From Notospermus geniculatus (Eukaryota > Nemertea > Pilidiophora > Heteronemertea > Lineidae): a DNA stretch of 64,000 bases. Shown here piece after piece: positions 11,077 to 22,905 of the stretch. Both the position numbers and the translations under genes were made by a program. The stretch's first letter is position 1. The number at the start of each line of letters is the position of its first letter. Location of the stretch: assembly GCA_002633025.1 (NCBI GenBank), contig NMRB01001249.1:5977-69976 (forward strand), in the 5' to 3' direction. The notes beneath the pieces are model-generated. The model saw nothing but the letters and a program-made list of their open reading frames with translations, was not told the origin of the DNA and made no database searches.

Positions 11077-11097
11077 CAGGTACGGGCCAAAAGCTAA
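11077..11097 (+). CDS. candidate last exon with NAGNAG acceptor
   Basis: GCTTGTTTCCCCAGCAG provides a tandem NAGNAG acceptor. Splicing at the first AG gives QVRAKS and stop; the second gives VRAKS and stop. Both keep the phase of the exon ending at 10987, so the two products would differ by one glutamine. Confidence 0.35.
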   Translation, partial: QVRAKS

Positions 11098-12905
11098 TTT
11101 AAATTTATTTTCTCTCCTTAATTTGAATTGTTAAGAGCAGGATGTGCTAAAGAGGATATTGGACAGTAGGATGAAAAGTCGGTCAGCTGATCTTCTCATA
11201 CCCTAGACATTTCGTTTAAGAATTCATTTTTTTCCGAAGTTCAGGTAAGCTCCACTTTCAGCATTGTTTCTGATACATGGGCATCCATATTCGTCAAGTT
11301 GCCTTGAGACCTTATTCGGCAGGCTGAACGCGGAGATGATTTTTTATACCTATTCCTCTGACGAATGTCATAGGTGAGATATTCGATATGGAGCCGGTAA
11401 TGGCGGGTCTGTGGCAGCTTCGAACGGTCAGTGGGAGGCTCTGCCTGCGTAGAAATCTTCATTTTTACCATAATCGAATTACCCCTGTTGTCTGTGTCAG
11501 CGTAACTAGTGGGGACATAAGACAGATCAAATGAATAACAAATGGTATATGTGTACATACACTTCTATAAAAAAAACTAAGTGAGGCGGTCTTGGCGATA
11601 TACTGAGGTGGAGTACATTAAGAGCGTCCTCTGTTTTCCGCAAGGACCAAAGGAATTGAGGGCTGTACACCGCAATCTTAATGATTCCACCCTAGTTTGC
11701 CGCCACAAGCAGTGCAGATTCCTACATGACATACACGTCCCACCCCTCACAAGAAGTCTGTGTGGATTAAATCGACCTACCATTTCACATCAAATTGGCC
11801 AACTTCAATACATGTATACATGGCATACATGTATACATGTTCGTGTAGGCTTTAATGGTACAAGTAGTATTTGTTGGTCGTAGTCGTGGGCGATACCTTC
11901 TTTTTGACAATAATCTGAGCCTAAAACTACCGAAGGGCATTTGGCCATCTCTGTTATTAGGACGATGACAGAGAGAATTACATTAAGAACACGGCAAGGG
12001 GAGCATCCCTCCCATGGCTTAATCAAGCAGATGCTTCAAGGAAGAGATGACACTGATTGACACTCACACTAATCAAAAGACTGGATGTCCTTGAGTACAA
12101 ATCTTCCCAGACATCCTCAATATCATTTCCGTAGAATTTCATTCCACAAAGGAAAGAAACATTGTAAACTCTTTGATTATCGGCCAATTTAGCAATGAAG
12201 GATTTAAAACGGGAAATTAAGGGGACTATTTCGATGATTGCTTGGATCTTTCTTGCCTCACGTAAACATTTATGGACTAAGCACGCAACTTCATCAGTTT
12301 ATGAGAGGTTGCATTTGAGGTTTCGTGACCAACCTATACACGAGCAATGACTTTCTTCTGTTTCTCAACAATTTCGATTTTAAAATGTTTAATTTAGAAT
12401 TCTTTTGTACAGCTACCAAAAGTGTATATGTCTAACTTTTTCTATAAAAACTTGCAAAGTTACATTAAACAAGGAAGAGGCACGAAAGACACGTCCCCAG
12501 TGCAACTGCCTTGACGTATCACCACTTTAAACGTTACTCGAAATGCTAACAACTCATCTATCAGATATTTCCCAGCAGCACATCTCTGAGTTCTTAATCA
12601 GCTCTTTTTCCTTTGCCATGTTGACAGAGGCGAACTCGACGTTTCTTTTACCACCGTCGGTGTTCGCCTCGACAAGTTCAACCGCCGGTTGAGAATCTTG
12701 AAATTAAACAGTGAAGTGGCTTCTTTTTGGTTTTTCTACGTCTGACTTAGGCGGCGGAGTTTCCACCCATAAGAGGATCAGTATCTATGCATGCAACTTG
12801 GTATTCATTATTAGCATTAGCAACAGGGAATTGTTGCTTTGACGGAAGTACATGGAATCAACTCATTTCAGCCTAGACTGCAACTTATTTGGGTATTCTT
12901 CGCAG
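11098..12905. other. non-coding; TACATGTA cluster at 11808-11838
   Basis: Overlapping frames on both strands (11241-11558, 11577-11883) have no paired splice sites. A cluster of overlapping ATACATGTAT palindromes lies at 11808-11838. A 44-base hairpin is at 12627-12670. Confidence 0.5.
12627..12670. repeat. short inverted repeat (hairpin)
   Basis: GAGGCGAAC and CGACG are matched by CGTCG and GTTCGCCTC around a pyrimidine-rich loop, giving a 9-bp plus 5-bp stem. Confidence 0.5.
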
Positions 12906-12983
12906 GTGTACCAAGAGAATGATAGTATTGAATGTCTTCTCAATTCGAATTCATCACCAAACGAAAAGATCTCCAGACAATGA
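12906..12983 (+). CDS. candidate terminal exon, plus strand
   Basis: The acceptor TTTGGGTATTCTTCGCAG opens a short phase-0 frame, VYQENDSIECLLNSNSSPNE then KISRQ and TGA. In another phase the sequence stays open to a donor-like CAT|GTGAGT at 13007, so an internal 101-bp exon (12906-13006) is an alternative. No partner exon was identified. Confidence 0.18.
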   Translation: MYQENDSIECLLNSNSSPNEKISRQ

Positions 12984-15900
12984 TAATCCATTCCAGACAG
13001 AATCATGTGAGTTCAACATCTAAGTTTGTTCTGTTGTTTTTGATGGTGTCTTTCTCTCGAGATACCCATTTCAGTTCAGGATGTTTCGTTAGCCACATAT
13101 CTTCGAAGTATGGTTCCGTTGCATGACACGGGTTTTCTATTTGCTGGTGTGTGACCAAAATAATGGCACTCATGGAAAACTAGCCTAAAGCAAGATAACC
13201 AGCCCTGAATATTCGTCATTGCTTTGGGACGTTGTCTACCTTCTTCTTTCATATCAACAGTACTACTCCAGTGGCATAATAAGGCACCCAGGAGTGATTG
13301 CCATTAATTCTTGTCTCTTCTCGGCATTATCCATCAAATAATGAAAGACGTGGCCAATTATCTCACCATAGCTGTACAGTAATTGCAGGTCACTTCGCGC
13401 ATTTACCGTTGCTGCAAATCTTAATTGCCTGCGCTGGGATGCCTTGAACGATTGTTATGGAACGCTCAGGTAACAAGGGACTTATCGAAGTAAAATGAGA
13501 CGACTGCCTCCTGTCGATATTGTATGCTTCGATGAGAAGAATTATAAGGAAGACGTCTTCTTCCTCAAGCTGGTTTAAGATGGGCGATTGATCTTGCAGT
13601 GTGCATACCGGTATAAAACTGTAGTTATTTGTCGGCTCAGATCACGAACTATCGCAATGAATTGCTTCACTGCAAATTCCCTCACCTGACGGGTGAATTA
13701 GCTGATCCTCGTCGGGGATCTTCCGTGTGTTCTTATAGGTTTTGCTTGTTCAGTTGGGAAGACGAAAGTAGACTTCTACATGTATTTGATCATTTAGAAG
13801 TCGGTGAAAAAATATAAGAAATGGAATAGAATAAATATCACTGTTCTTTTATGCATCAGGTGTGAGGCAGATGATTCCTTTGTCTGCCTTCTATCACCTA
13901 AGTTTTTTCAAAGAATGCCATGGTTTCATATCTCCGTAAGCATACACGACTGTAGAAAATGCAGGCCCAAACGTGTGCCAAGTTCACTGCATCCAGGGTG
14001 AGCATAGCCGACCCATAAAATTCTCTTAAAGGTGATTCACGAGAGACAATTAAGATAGCGGGCATTAAATAACAATCATTTTGGCCGCAGCGCCATTTGA
14101 TTAAGATGCAGGGCCCTATAAATCAAGCACAATTAGAATCTAAACGAAGGGCTATTGATTGGTGTATTCGTATTACCTGAATTACCATAGTCACCAGCGG
14201 AAATCCTGTTTAAATGGATATATCATCACTTGTGAATTAGTTTGCAATTCTTGTAAACTCCTGCAAAAAGTTAATAGATAAGTTATGGAATTTAGTATTT
14301 TTGGGTCACGTGGACCTGTAGTCCCTGTAAGCGACCATTATACATGTATAGGGGCAATTTGACTTCTGAACGCGATCTTCGGCATTAAAGCATTAATGTA
14401 TCTCAATACAAGGACGTGGTGTGGATTTGTTTTTATGCCTAGTTATGTGTCCCGTTGATTAAAAATGACGTTTTTTGCGTTTGATATGCTTTTTTCGGGA
14501 TTTTATGCCAATGTCTCTGCGGGGGTCACACATTCAACCTCGTTCTCAATAGCGGACATGTAAATACTTGTATGATGGAAAGCACAGCATGGATTGAGCT
14601 TCTTTCTTAGTACGACGCAAGATCATGCGCTAAAGAATTAACGTTTGTTGATTATTGCGACGAATGGTTGATTATAAGTCAGTGTTGTTGTGTGTAAGAA
14701 TACTACGGGAGGATCAGGGGTGGCTTTGTTTACGTTTCGGTGTTTACAAGAATTTGAATGCACAGTCCCGGGTGCACAGTTTAACATAAACCGACTCAAT
14801 TCAACATTGTCAAACTCTTCCCACGTAAACCATTTTTAAAAGGCAAGGCTTGTAGATAATCTGTTGAAATTCTTGTAAAAAATTCTGTAATAATATCGTC
14901 AACACTAGATTAGGCCTTTAGTCATTTATGCACGATATCAATAATAGATTATGTAGGCAGTTATGAATGCTATCAATAGTGGAATATGTATGGTCAATTG
15001 AATGATACCTTCATCGTTACCCAGTACTAATGTTACAGTACACATCCCAAGGATAGAGCGCCCCGTATCATGCAGCTGGGTAGCGTATCTGAGAGGAGCA
15101 TCATCATCATCATCAACAACCACCACCACTTTTATCTCCGTTCGGCCGAAACGATTCTTCTTGAAAGTGGCAACCCGGATCGATTTTTTTCACAATGGAA
15201 GATGTGATTGGCATCATACTTTCATGCTTGCTGGTTTTACCCAAACAAAATATCATTTAACCATGTGATTTGGTAACCATGGGGAGTTCAGTTGAATCCA
15301 CCGGGTCAGCTATGCAAGAAAACGTTTGAAGTCCTTGATTAGTTTCGTTAATACCTAGTACCCATCGTGTACATGCGAAAATGTCACGCAGTCTGATCCA
15401 AAGTTAAAAGAGTGTGTCGTAGTATCTCATATAAATCTGTGCAGTTTATACGCGTATTTTAGATCATTTTTCATTGAAATCAAAGTCACATCAAAAGGAA
15501 GAAAACGTTAATTGTTCATCGGTTTTAACAGGAAATTCCTTGCTGGTGTTCGGCTTTATGATAGGTATGAAAGGATGATTTCAACAAAGACGAAATCAAC
15601 TCAGAAAGTTTCTATTTAGTATTGTGTTCATTCTTCAAAGATTTACATGAAAGTGCATTGTATCTGATCATCCTTTGTTACGTTGTATCAATTTTTAAAT
15701 GACATATGAATGAAAAGAAATAAAGCATTTTTGTTGCTTAGAACGAAGTATCATTTTTGAGGTCATGTTACAGAGTTGTTTGTATTCAACACTTTGTAAT
15801 CTCACTACTTCAGAATTACCAAACATCTTCATAAAATGTACTACCGGTATTGTCTGTTGAATTGAGTGTCGCTGTTATTTCACGGTCCTTCTGGACTTGT

Positions 15901-18138
15901 GAATCCATTTTGAGTATAACTGGGGTGTTTTGCATGTATAATTCATAACGCCATTGATTACAGCATTACTAGAAATAACTATATTATTTCCTAATAGAAT
16001 ACAAACAATCTAACCATTGTTTTTGGTTGAAACCAATTCAGGAAGTCACTTAAGTATCATCCAGTTTATGATATCTGTAAATGCGTTATGCTTTATTATA
16101 CGTACGAATATATCGGAGAAGTTGTTTAAAGATACTGTATTTTTGTTTTTGTACGTTTGCGTCGAGTGTTTAACTTTTTGCCGATCGCTAGACTATTCAT
16201 CAGCATTGAAAAAATTCACTGAAGTATCTGCGAGTTACAGTAATATTACTACAGCTTGCGCTGTGCCTGCTGGCAAGTAGATCGAGTACCAACAACCCTC
16301 TCAATAGGCGAATGAAAATGTATGGGTCATCGATTGCAAATTGATTATCATCAAAGCCAATGTAGCCAGTGAATCTCATTGGATGCCGCTCTAAATAGGT
16401 CAACCAATTACCGACGAGATATCCAAACTGCCATGATTATTGCTTGGAGATAACAATACTGTAGCTTTTTCCCACCTCTTCACCTTAAACGGAATGCAAT
16501 GAAGAAAATGATGTCACTATCAGATTGTTTATGTGACAAATTCTGACTTCAGTTGGGTTATTTTTAAATTGAAACAAGCTACACCAGGCTCAACACACCG
16601 TACGCTTATTTTCATGAGCTTGCAAGTACAACGTATTTGAATGCAGTGTGTTGACAATGACAAATAGCTCTCCTGAAGGAATTACGTCCTGGTTGATAGG
16701 ATGATGTCTTTATAATGGAGGTCTGATGAGTGTCTAATTAACTGAGCATTTGTTACGTCGTTGAAAGGGGATTTGGTTAGTCATTTGATGTTGATTACAG
16801 TATAATTATATCATATCAGTGTGCAAGCACTGCTTTACTCTATTGTTCGTCCTAGTGGAACGTTCCCTTCTGACATGACTGAGACAAAGTAACCCAACTA
16901 AGTTTGCAAGCAGTGGTTTCATGATTCCATGTGAACTTCAAATGAGACGGCTGCTGGCAGAAAAAAAAACTAGTTTAAGGGTAACACCTGACGCTTTACT
17001 CAACACTTTCTATTTACAGATTTTCGTACATTTGGTACATGTAACGTTAGGGGCCTATATGTTTTTGTAAATAATAGCAAAAAATTGGGCCCCAATTTTT
17101 TTGTAGTGGCCTTACATTTTGCTCACTGCGCATGTAAAATAATGATTTGGACAAATTTGCTTACACGCCAAACTCCTGTTTTCTAAGCTAACCTATCTCC
17201 TCAAAAGTTTGGTTCCGAAAGTCAGAACATGCACATGTATCTCTACACTTGTACAGATTTATCCATTTCCAATGTAACTATTGCAGATGTAATGTACTTT
17301 AGGACAGCTCGCAGTTTTCATTCTTTTGCCTCTTTTCATTTCCTTCGAATCCATTTGGTAATCACAATCAGAAGGGAGAACGTCTTCCATCTGCTAAATC
17401 CGGTCTTTTAAGACAGACTCAGGATGTGAGAAACGAAGTTAGAGATGGGGTTTCTGATCTTTAGTGACCATAAGAAGTGCGTGCATCATCCATTGGTGAA
17501 CGAAAGCAAATTGGATTTTATCAGGATTTGATTGATACGAAGGCTGCATCCATTTTGTAATCAAGGTACCTTAGCTGAGGATTTCATGGCCACTCATACG
17601 GCAGGCGATAATCTAATTTGATATACGGCTTTCTCTCTGCCTTACGATGATAAGAATGCTTTCAAGAGAATGCAAAAAATTATGATGTTTTGAAGAAAAA
17701 TCAGAAAATTGCCATCAGACATCGCAAATCATGCGATGAACGGCGAAAACGTGGTCTCTGACAGCTAATATAAAGTGCAGAATTGCCCCATGATCCCTCA
17801 AATCCGTTAACGTAATTGTGATGCAATATTTTATATTTTTTCTTTTTTTTTCTTTTGGTATTCGACGCTCTGAAGCCGTTTCTCAGTGATCAATGAGCCT
17901 TAAAGAGAGAATTCGATTATATGGCGGCCAAAAAAGGAAATAATTTTATGCATCCTCCACAAAAGAAAGCATTCTTTAAATCACATTGGATTCTTCGGCG
18001 ATTTCCACACCGAGTATAAAAATACTTTGAAGACTGCCCATTATTGCTGAGAACTTTTTGGTACGGTTCACTCATAGGTCACTTCTGCCAAGTTGGTAAA
18101 ACGAATCACAGGTCTTTCTTACTACTCTCTCTCCTCAG
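12984..18138. other. long stretch without supported genes
   Basis: Scattered frames of 60-90 residues overlap on both strands and none has good paired splice signals. Small features: a (CAT)n microsatellite and CCA run at about 15100-15130, and a near-perfect palindrome AAAAAATTGGGCCCCAATTT TTT around 17080-17102. Probably intergenic or intronic. Confidence 0.5.
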
Positions 18139-18236
18139 TTTGCCCCTCTTGTCCCAATGGGGATCCTAGCTCGCCAGAGGGCAGCACACCGAAACCCGGT
18201 CCTAATACAATGGGCGCCTTTTGTGTGGGAAATTGA
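18139..18236 (+). CDS. candidate terminal exon, Pro/Ser/Gly-rich
   Basis: A very pyrimidine-rich acceptor (CTTACTACTCTCTCTCCTCAG, ending 18138) is followed in phase 1 by CPSCPNGDPSSPEGSTPKPG then PNTMGAFCVGN and TGA at 18234-18236. In phase 0 a second frame is open (FAPLVPMGILARQRAAH...), so the reading is ambiguous. No upstream exon was identified. Confidence 0.22.
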
Positions 18237-18541
18237 TCAAGACCGGGATGTCAGTTTCATTTGAATAGTTTTAACCACTAGTGACACCTATTGAAAAAGT
18301 CGGCCATCGTCCCCATTGCTTTAATACTCGTGATGTATGATCTTTTTTTCTCGGTACTTGAAGTCGGCAAGAAAAGGGTTCATCCCCGATTATTGTACAT
18401 GTAGCTTGTTCGCTTTTCCTGATTCCACTTGTCTCAACACCAGCATCAACAACAGCATAAAATTAATGCGAACATCCAAAGCCTGTCAAATAAGACCAGT
18501 CAAGTATAAACTGTGGCGTTTCCCTCTATTAACTTCCTCAG
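18237..18541. other. possible intron or spacer
   Basis: Lies between two candidate exons and ends in the strong acceptor GTTTCCCTCTATTAACTTCC TCAG. Confidence 0.3.
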
Positions 18542-18770
18542 GTGTATCGGTATGCATCATCCATCAAAGATGGGTCTATTTAATATGTATGCACCAACTG
18601 TCTCCTTTGGTACGCCTGATGAAATTCTCGTCCATTCATCAACGCATTCGAAACCGCAATCACGGGCAAAAGAGGATTGTGAATTACGTGTTACTCGCTT
18701 AAGGACTGATAATCAGTCTCTCTTTGATGCTTCAGACACAATACGAAGAGTTTTTGTGGTCTTGCAATGA
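18542..18770 (+). CDS. candidate terminal exon, unknown protein
   Basis: After the acceptor ending at 18541, one base completes a codon and 75 codons follow to TGA 18768-18770. The reading starts CIGMHHPSKMGLFNMYAPTV, continues with GTPDEILVHSSTHSKPQ, and has an alternating charged segment (SRAKEDCELRVTRLRTDNQS). Acceptor strength, length and composition make it a fair candidate. The other plus frame (18337-18702) is open as well. No family is recognised. Confidence 0.35.
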
Positions 18771-20563
18771 TCACTTGATCGAGTGGAATACAATAATGCG
18801 TATTGGCGGCTTATCTTGAGGAGGTGTGGAACTTGAAGAGATGTCCGAAAGTCCAAATTAATACTCTATCAGTCAATTTCTGTTCCAAATATACGTCTAT
18901 CAGTTAATTTCTGTTCCTCGGTGGTTCAAATCAGTAGCCTCACACATAACGAATTCCTTATATCATGAACTATCAAATGTGATTGAAATAGTTGCTTACT
19001 TTCCCGTACAGCCTCTCAACTCTGTTGTTGTGCTAATTATTCCATACCAGAGATAATTCTTCTTGCAATCTCGGAATGATTACAACGGGGGAGGGAGGGA
19101 TTTTCTGGATTACACTCTGAAGCCATTCCTAGATTCCTGTGCAGTGTCAAAATCTTGTCTTCGAAAAATAGCTTTGTTTTGAGAAAATGCAATGGTCTTA
19201 TAACGATAACTCACAGAAGCAATTCCTTAGTGCAACATCGCAAACATTCCTGCATTGTGTTGGTGATGGTTTCTTAGGAATTCTTGTGTTTTTAGAATAA
19301 TTGTTTGACTGAGAATGAATGCATGCAGTGGAATTAAATTGATGGGGTGTGAGGAGATGTCGGGTCCCACGTGATTATTTCTTACGATCTATTTGTCTTG
19401 ACTAAAATATTAGAACGCCGTTGCAAAACCACATGGTATTCACGAACATTAGTGTTTGTTTGCTGGTAAAGAAAGGCGCCCAATATGAATAAATACATGT
19501 ACATGTAGATGCATTGGCCTGTAGTTCGTTGCTGTAGGCACTCAGCATTACCACCAAGGCTGCAAAAAGCCCACAATATGCTGAGTAAGATACCTTTCCC
19601 TTGACATAAGATAGGACCGATTTGCAATCCTAGATATTGGTTTTACACTACATAACACATTTTTTGTTGTTCAGAGCATACTAGTGTCTTGCAAAACTGT
19701 AGAAAAAACATTCCAAAGGTGTTTTATCAACCAATACGGTGCAATCCAAATAGATATTACACGTAGAAAAACATGTTGACCTGGTAGCAGAATTTTGTTA
19801 TTAGGGGAAATCGCTGTACGGTGATCTATTGGTACGAAGGATTGAGATTGAAGAGGTAGTTAGTTATGCGTGCTAGTCTTGGTCTACAAACAAGCTAGTT
19901 TACCAGAGCTATACGTCGTTCACCACTAACGAAACATACTTCTTACGGATTTATGGCAGGCCCCATGAAGGACTGCCAGCAAAATTGATTTCCTTGCCTC
20001 TTGCTGTCTCCGTTACTACCTGTCTGAACACATCAATTCACAATACACATCCTTAATCGATTTCTTCCTGTGCATTGAAATCTTGTCAGCATTGATTATA
20101 TCGTGGTTGATTTTATTTCCTGTTGTTTGTGGCCAGTTTTGGGAAACGTCTACCTCGTCAGTCGTCTAGGTTGGCTATATCGATTTGCGGGTCCGAGTCC
20201 CGGACTGGTAACAATATAAACTTAAAGGATTGGTAGCCTATACAATTAATTCCAGTCATACAATGTAGTATGTAGGATACTCACTATTGGTACAGATGAA
20301 TTCTGCTGCTAAGAGATGATTACCACATCCTTAAAGAAGAAGTTGATCTTTTCTATTGAGTTCAGTGATGGTGAAAAAAAGCTGTTACATCATTTCTATT
20401 GGATTCAATGATGGGGAGAAAATATGTTCTACCCATTTATGGAAGGTGGTATTTACGTCAATGCCATGACCATAATATTTATTCTGTTTCCTGTGACGTA
20501 CATGACCCCCATTTTGAATTAAACAGTCGTTGTTGTTGACAGGATCGCATTGATTATTACTAG
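18771..20563. other. non-coding, nothing firm
   Basis: A minus-strand frame at 19382-19627 runs through TACATGTACATGTA repeats and is not supported. A tRNA-like T-arm (B-box GGTCCGAGTCC) occurs at about 20187-20203. Confidence 0.45.
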
Positions 20564-20839
20564 GGGTATCTCTTTGGAAAGTGGCCATTGTTTAACTTCG
20601 GCACCACGCAGCGGAATGCCACGGACATCGGTGGATGGTATTATCAAAACCAAATTGGTATTGGCAGCATATCCCGCGATTTCATCAAGCAATTACAAGC
20701 AGCATTCACGTCAGGGATGTCCTCAATCGGTCTCCATGATCCTGTCAAATCCGTGGATAATTTGGTGGCGATGAGCCGATTCCAACCGGTCGAGTTAATC
20801 ACCCCCACAAACACGATGACGTTCGTATTATCTTACTAA
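20564..20839 (+). CDS. candidate terminal exon, unknown protein
   Basis: The frame opens right after TTATTACTAG (20563) and runs 91 codons to TAA. It reads GYLFGKWPLFNFGTTQRNAT, then DIGGWYYQNQIGIGS and a segment FIKQLQAAFTSGMSS, ending TMTFVLSY. Third codon positions are richer in C and G than the surrounding AT-rich DNA. The acceptor has a weak pyrimidine tract. No upstream exon or family is recognised. Confidence 0.33.
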   Translation, partial: GYLFGKWPLFNFGTTQRNATDIGGWYYQNQIGIGSISRDFIKQLQAAFTSGMSSIGLHDPVKSVDNLVAMSRFQPVELITPTNTMTFVLSY

Positions 20840-21593
20840 TCGCGGAGTCTATCCATCCCATCGGAGTTGAAAAGCTGTTTTTGATGGTAATGCACGTACC
20901 GGTCAATTACATGAAGTGGTCAGTAGTACGCCTATTAATACAAGTGCTAATGCTACGTGGGATTTATAACACTCTGTTGTTGTAGAGAATGCGAGAAGGA
21001 ACGGTTTGTGCCTGGGGCTCTCGATGGTAGGCTTTCAGACCATTGGAAGGTGAAATGTAACACTGATTGTAGGCTATGATGTATACAGCACATTCGCCCG
21101 AAGGGAAACTGTGTGTTACTCTCCTTCATTGCGGAAAACAATACAACATTACACTGTTCTGAAACAAAAATTTTGATCAAGTTCAAGGCAGTCTTGATTG
21201 TAAACCTAGTGGCAGTAACCTCTCCGCCAGCTTGTGCGTCCAATGATACTTCTTTGATGGAGAGAACATATCCTTTCCTCGAGTGCTTCGTAGTACAGTT
21301 GAAACCTTGGATAAAAAATCACAGTCAACTCACAAAATCACTCTGTTGGAGAGATTTATTCTTAATTATTTTTTAGTCTCATCTGGCTTTTAGATTTAAT
21401 CTACTGCTGGGAAATGTACAGACTGTCAGCATAGGGTAATGTAGCTATACATCTATAGCGTACCGCAATAGGTTTTTTAAATTAAAATGACGGATGTCGT
21501 CTTCTGCTATTCATGATATTGTCAGTTCAATTAAGTCATGTCGTACAACTGGATTTGGTACTGCGTTATTATTTTATATTCTTGGTGTTTCAG
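20840..21593. other. non-coding, nothing firm
   Basis: Frames at 20953-21243 (minus) and 21113-21376 (plus) overlap each other without splice support. The stretch ends in the strong acceptor TTATATTCTTGGTGTTTCAG. Confidence 0.4.
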
Positions 21594-21924
21594 TCAGCGT
21601 CGTATTTCTTCCATTCAGTTGAGTAGTTACACTCGTACCTTTCAACTATTCTTGTTATGGCCTCCACACCTCACGGTGGAGGACATATTGATTTCGTATG
21701 ATTTCTTTCTTTCTATGGGTCTCTCCAATTTTCAACTTCTGAACGCGGTTTTGAAGATACCACTGAATCTGAACGCGGTTTTGAAGATACCACTGAATGG
21801 ATCTCGTTCAAAGTTCCTCACAAGCTGCAATGTGTTTGTCGCCATCGGGGAAAGGCTGGAATTTAACCTACCTGCATTATTAGCCGAGTTTGGGGCGAAT
21901 TTTGATGAAATTTGCCGCCCATGA
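21594..21924 (+). CDS. candidate terminal exon with in-frame repeat
   Basis: After a strong acceptor ending at 21593, one base plus 109 codons run to TGA at 21922-21924. The reading starts QRRISSIQLSSYTRTFQLFL and includes a doubled LNAVLKIPLN from a 30-bp in-frame tandem duplication. It ends LPALLAEFGANFDEICRP. It competes over 21872-21924 with a minus-strand first exon. No family is recognised. Confidence 0.33.
21739..21798. repeat. 30-bp tandem duplication, in frame
   Basis: CTGAACGCGGTTTTGAAGAT followed by ACCACTGAAT occurs twice without a mismatch. The 30-bp period keeps the reading frame on both strands. Confidence 0.9.
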
Positions 21925-22141
21925 CCCCATTTTCGCTGACGTCATCGCATAAGCTAACCGGGATACATTGTGACGTCCCGCACAGGCAAACTGAGCGTGC
22001 ACTACACACGTTCAGGTATTGTATAATTTCAAGGTCACCGTGAGCCAACTGACCAATCAGCGATCGAAATGATGATAACACACTGTGGTTCAGGTCAGCA
22101 TGCGTCAGTTTCTGACGGGTCGGCTTGGCTAACTTCAGCAT
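21872..22141 (-). CDS. candidate first coding exon, minus strand
   Basis: An ATG at 22139-22141, with an in-frame TAA upstream, opens 90 codons ending at ATGCAG|GTAGGT (donor at 21866-21871). It starts MLKLAKPTRQKLTHADLNHS, then VLSSFRSLIGQLAHGDLEII, and has a cysteine-containing middle (CSARSVCLCGTSQC). The segment is CpG-richer than its surroundings and contains TGACGTCA. A phase-0 continuation exists at 21824 leftward, but the intron would be only 47 bp. It competes with the plus-strand exon at 21594-21924. Confidence 0.33.
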
Positions 22142-22905
22142 GTTCAGTCCCAAGATGCATTACATTTGAGACATCCAGTCCCAGGGATGACCTTTAAATA
22201 GTTTCCACGATGGAGAAACATGTTAAATCTGGCATGTCTCTGTGGAGGTCATCAGATTCGCTACAGGAGATTCAGCCAATTTAACATTTCTAGTTTTTTA
22301 CTTGGTATTTCAATACCCATAAATATACATAATCCATCCAACTGTTAAGTTGGTACTAGGGAACGAGAGCAGTCGTTGTTGTGTGCCAATTTGATAAGTC
22401 ACAGTGTCAGGGATATGCATTCAACGTATACATGTACATGTACATATGAACTTGACGGCGTTAAGTTTGCACCGTGCTTTTACTACAAATCAATAACCTT
22501 GAAATGTTTTATGACTCCAATTCATGGCACCAACACACGTTTCGAACAGTCGGGACGGCGGTTCGTGGTGCTACCTCCCAAGGAACGGAATTCGATGAAG
22601 TTTATCGAAAAATGTAAAAATGATAGAATTCAAATGTACTCAAAACGTGGAAACGATGGCTTGAATAATATAAAATCGATTGTAGACACGCACGGAGAAT
22701 GGTAAATAAGGCATGTAAGGTACTATGAAAGAATGTTGGAGTTTCCGTAGTTTGAGAAGCAATTGAAAATCTTTACACTTGAAGCTGGGATTAGCCCGGC
22801 CGTGTGTGATGTACGTACATGTACTTGCAAAAATGTCAGAAGAAAATCTCGAGTTCACCAAGGTCACAAAAATGAAATCCGTCATTTGCTTTGCGTCGCA
22901 GCTAA
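22142..22905. other. possible upstream region; open frame at 22376-22705
   Basis: A 109-residue plus-strand frame (22376-22705) begins with translated TACATGTA repeat and has only a weak GTAAAT donor at its end. If the minus-strand exon at 21872-22141 is real, this is its 5' flank. Confidence 0.35.

Noticed and set aside
21824-21871. Minus-strand intron joining 21872 to a second exon
   Set aside because: It is in phase but only 47 bp long, shorter than usual for animal introns, so I did not call the second exon.
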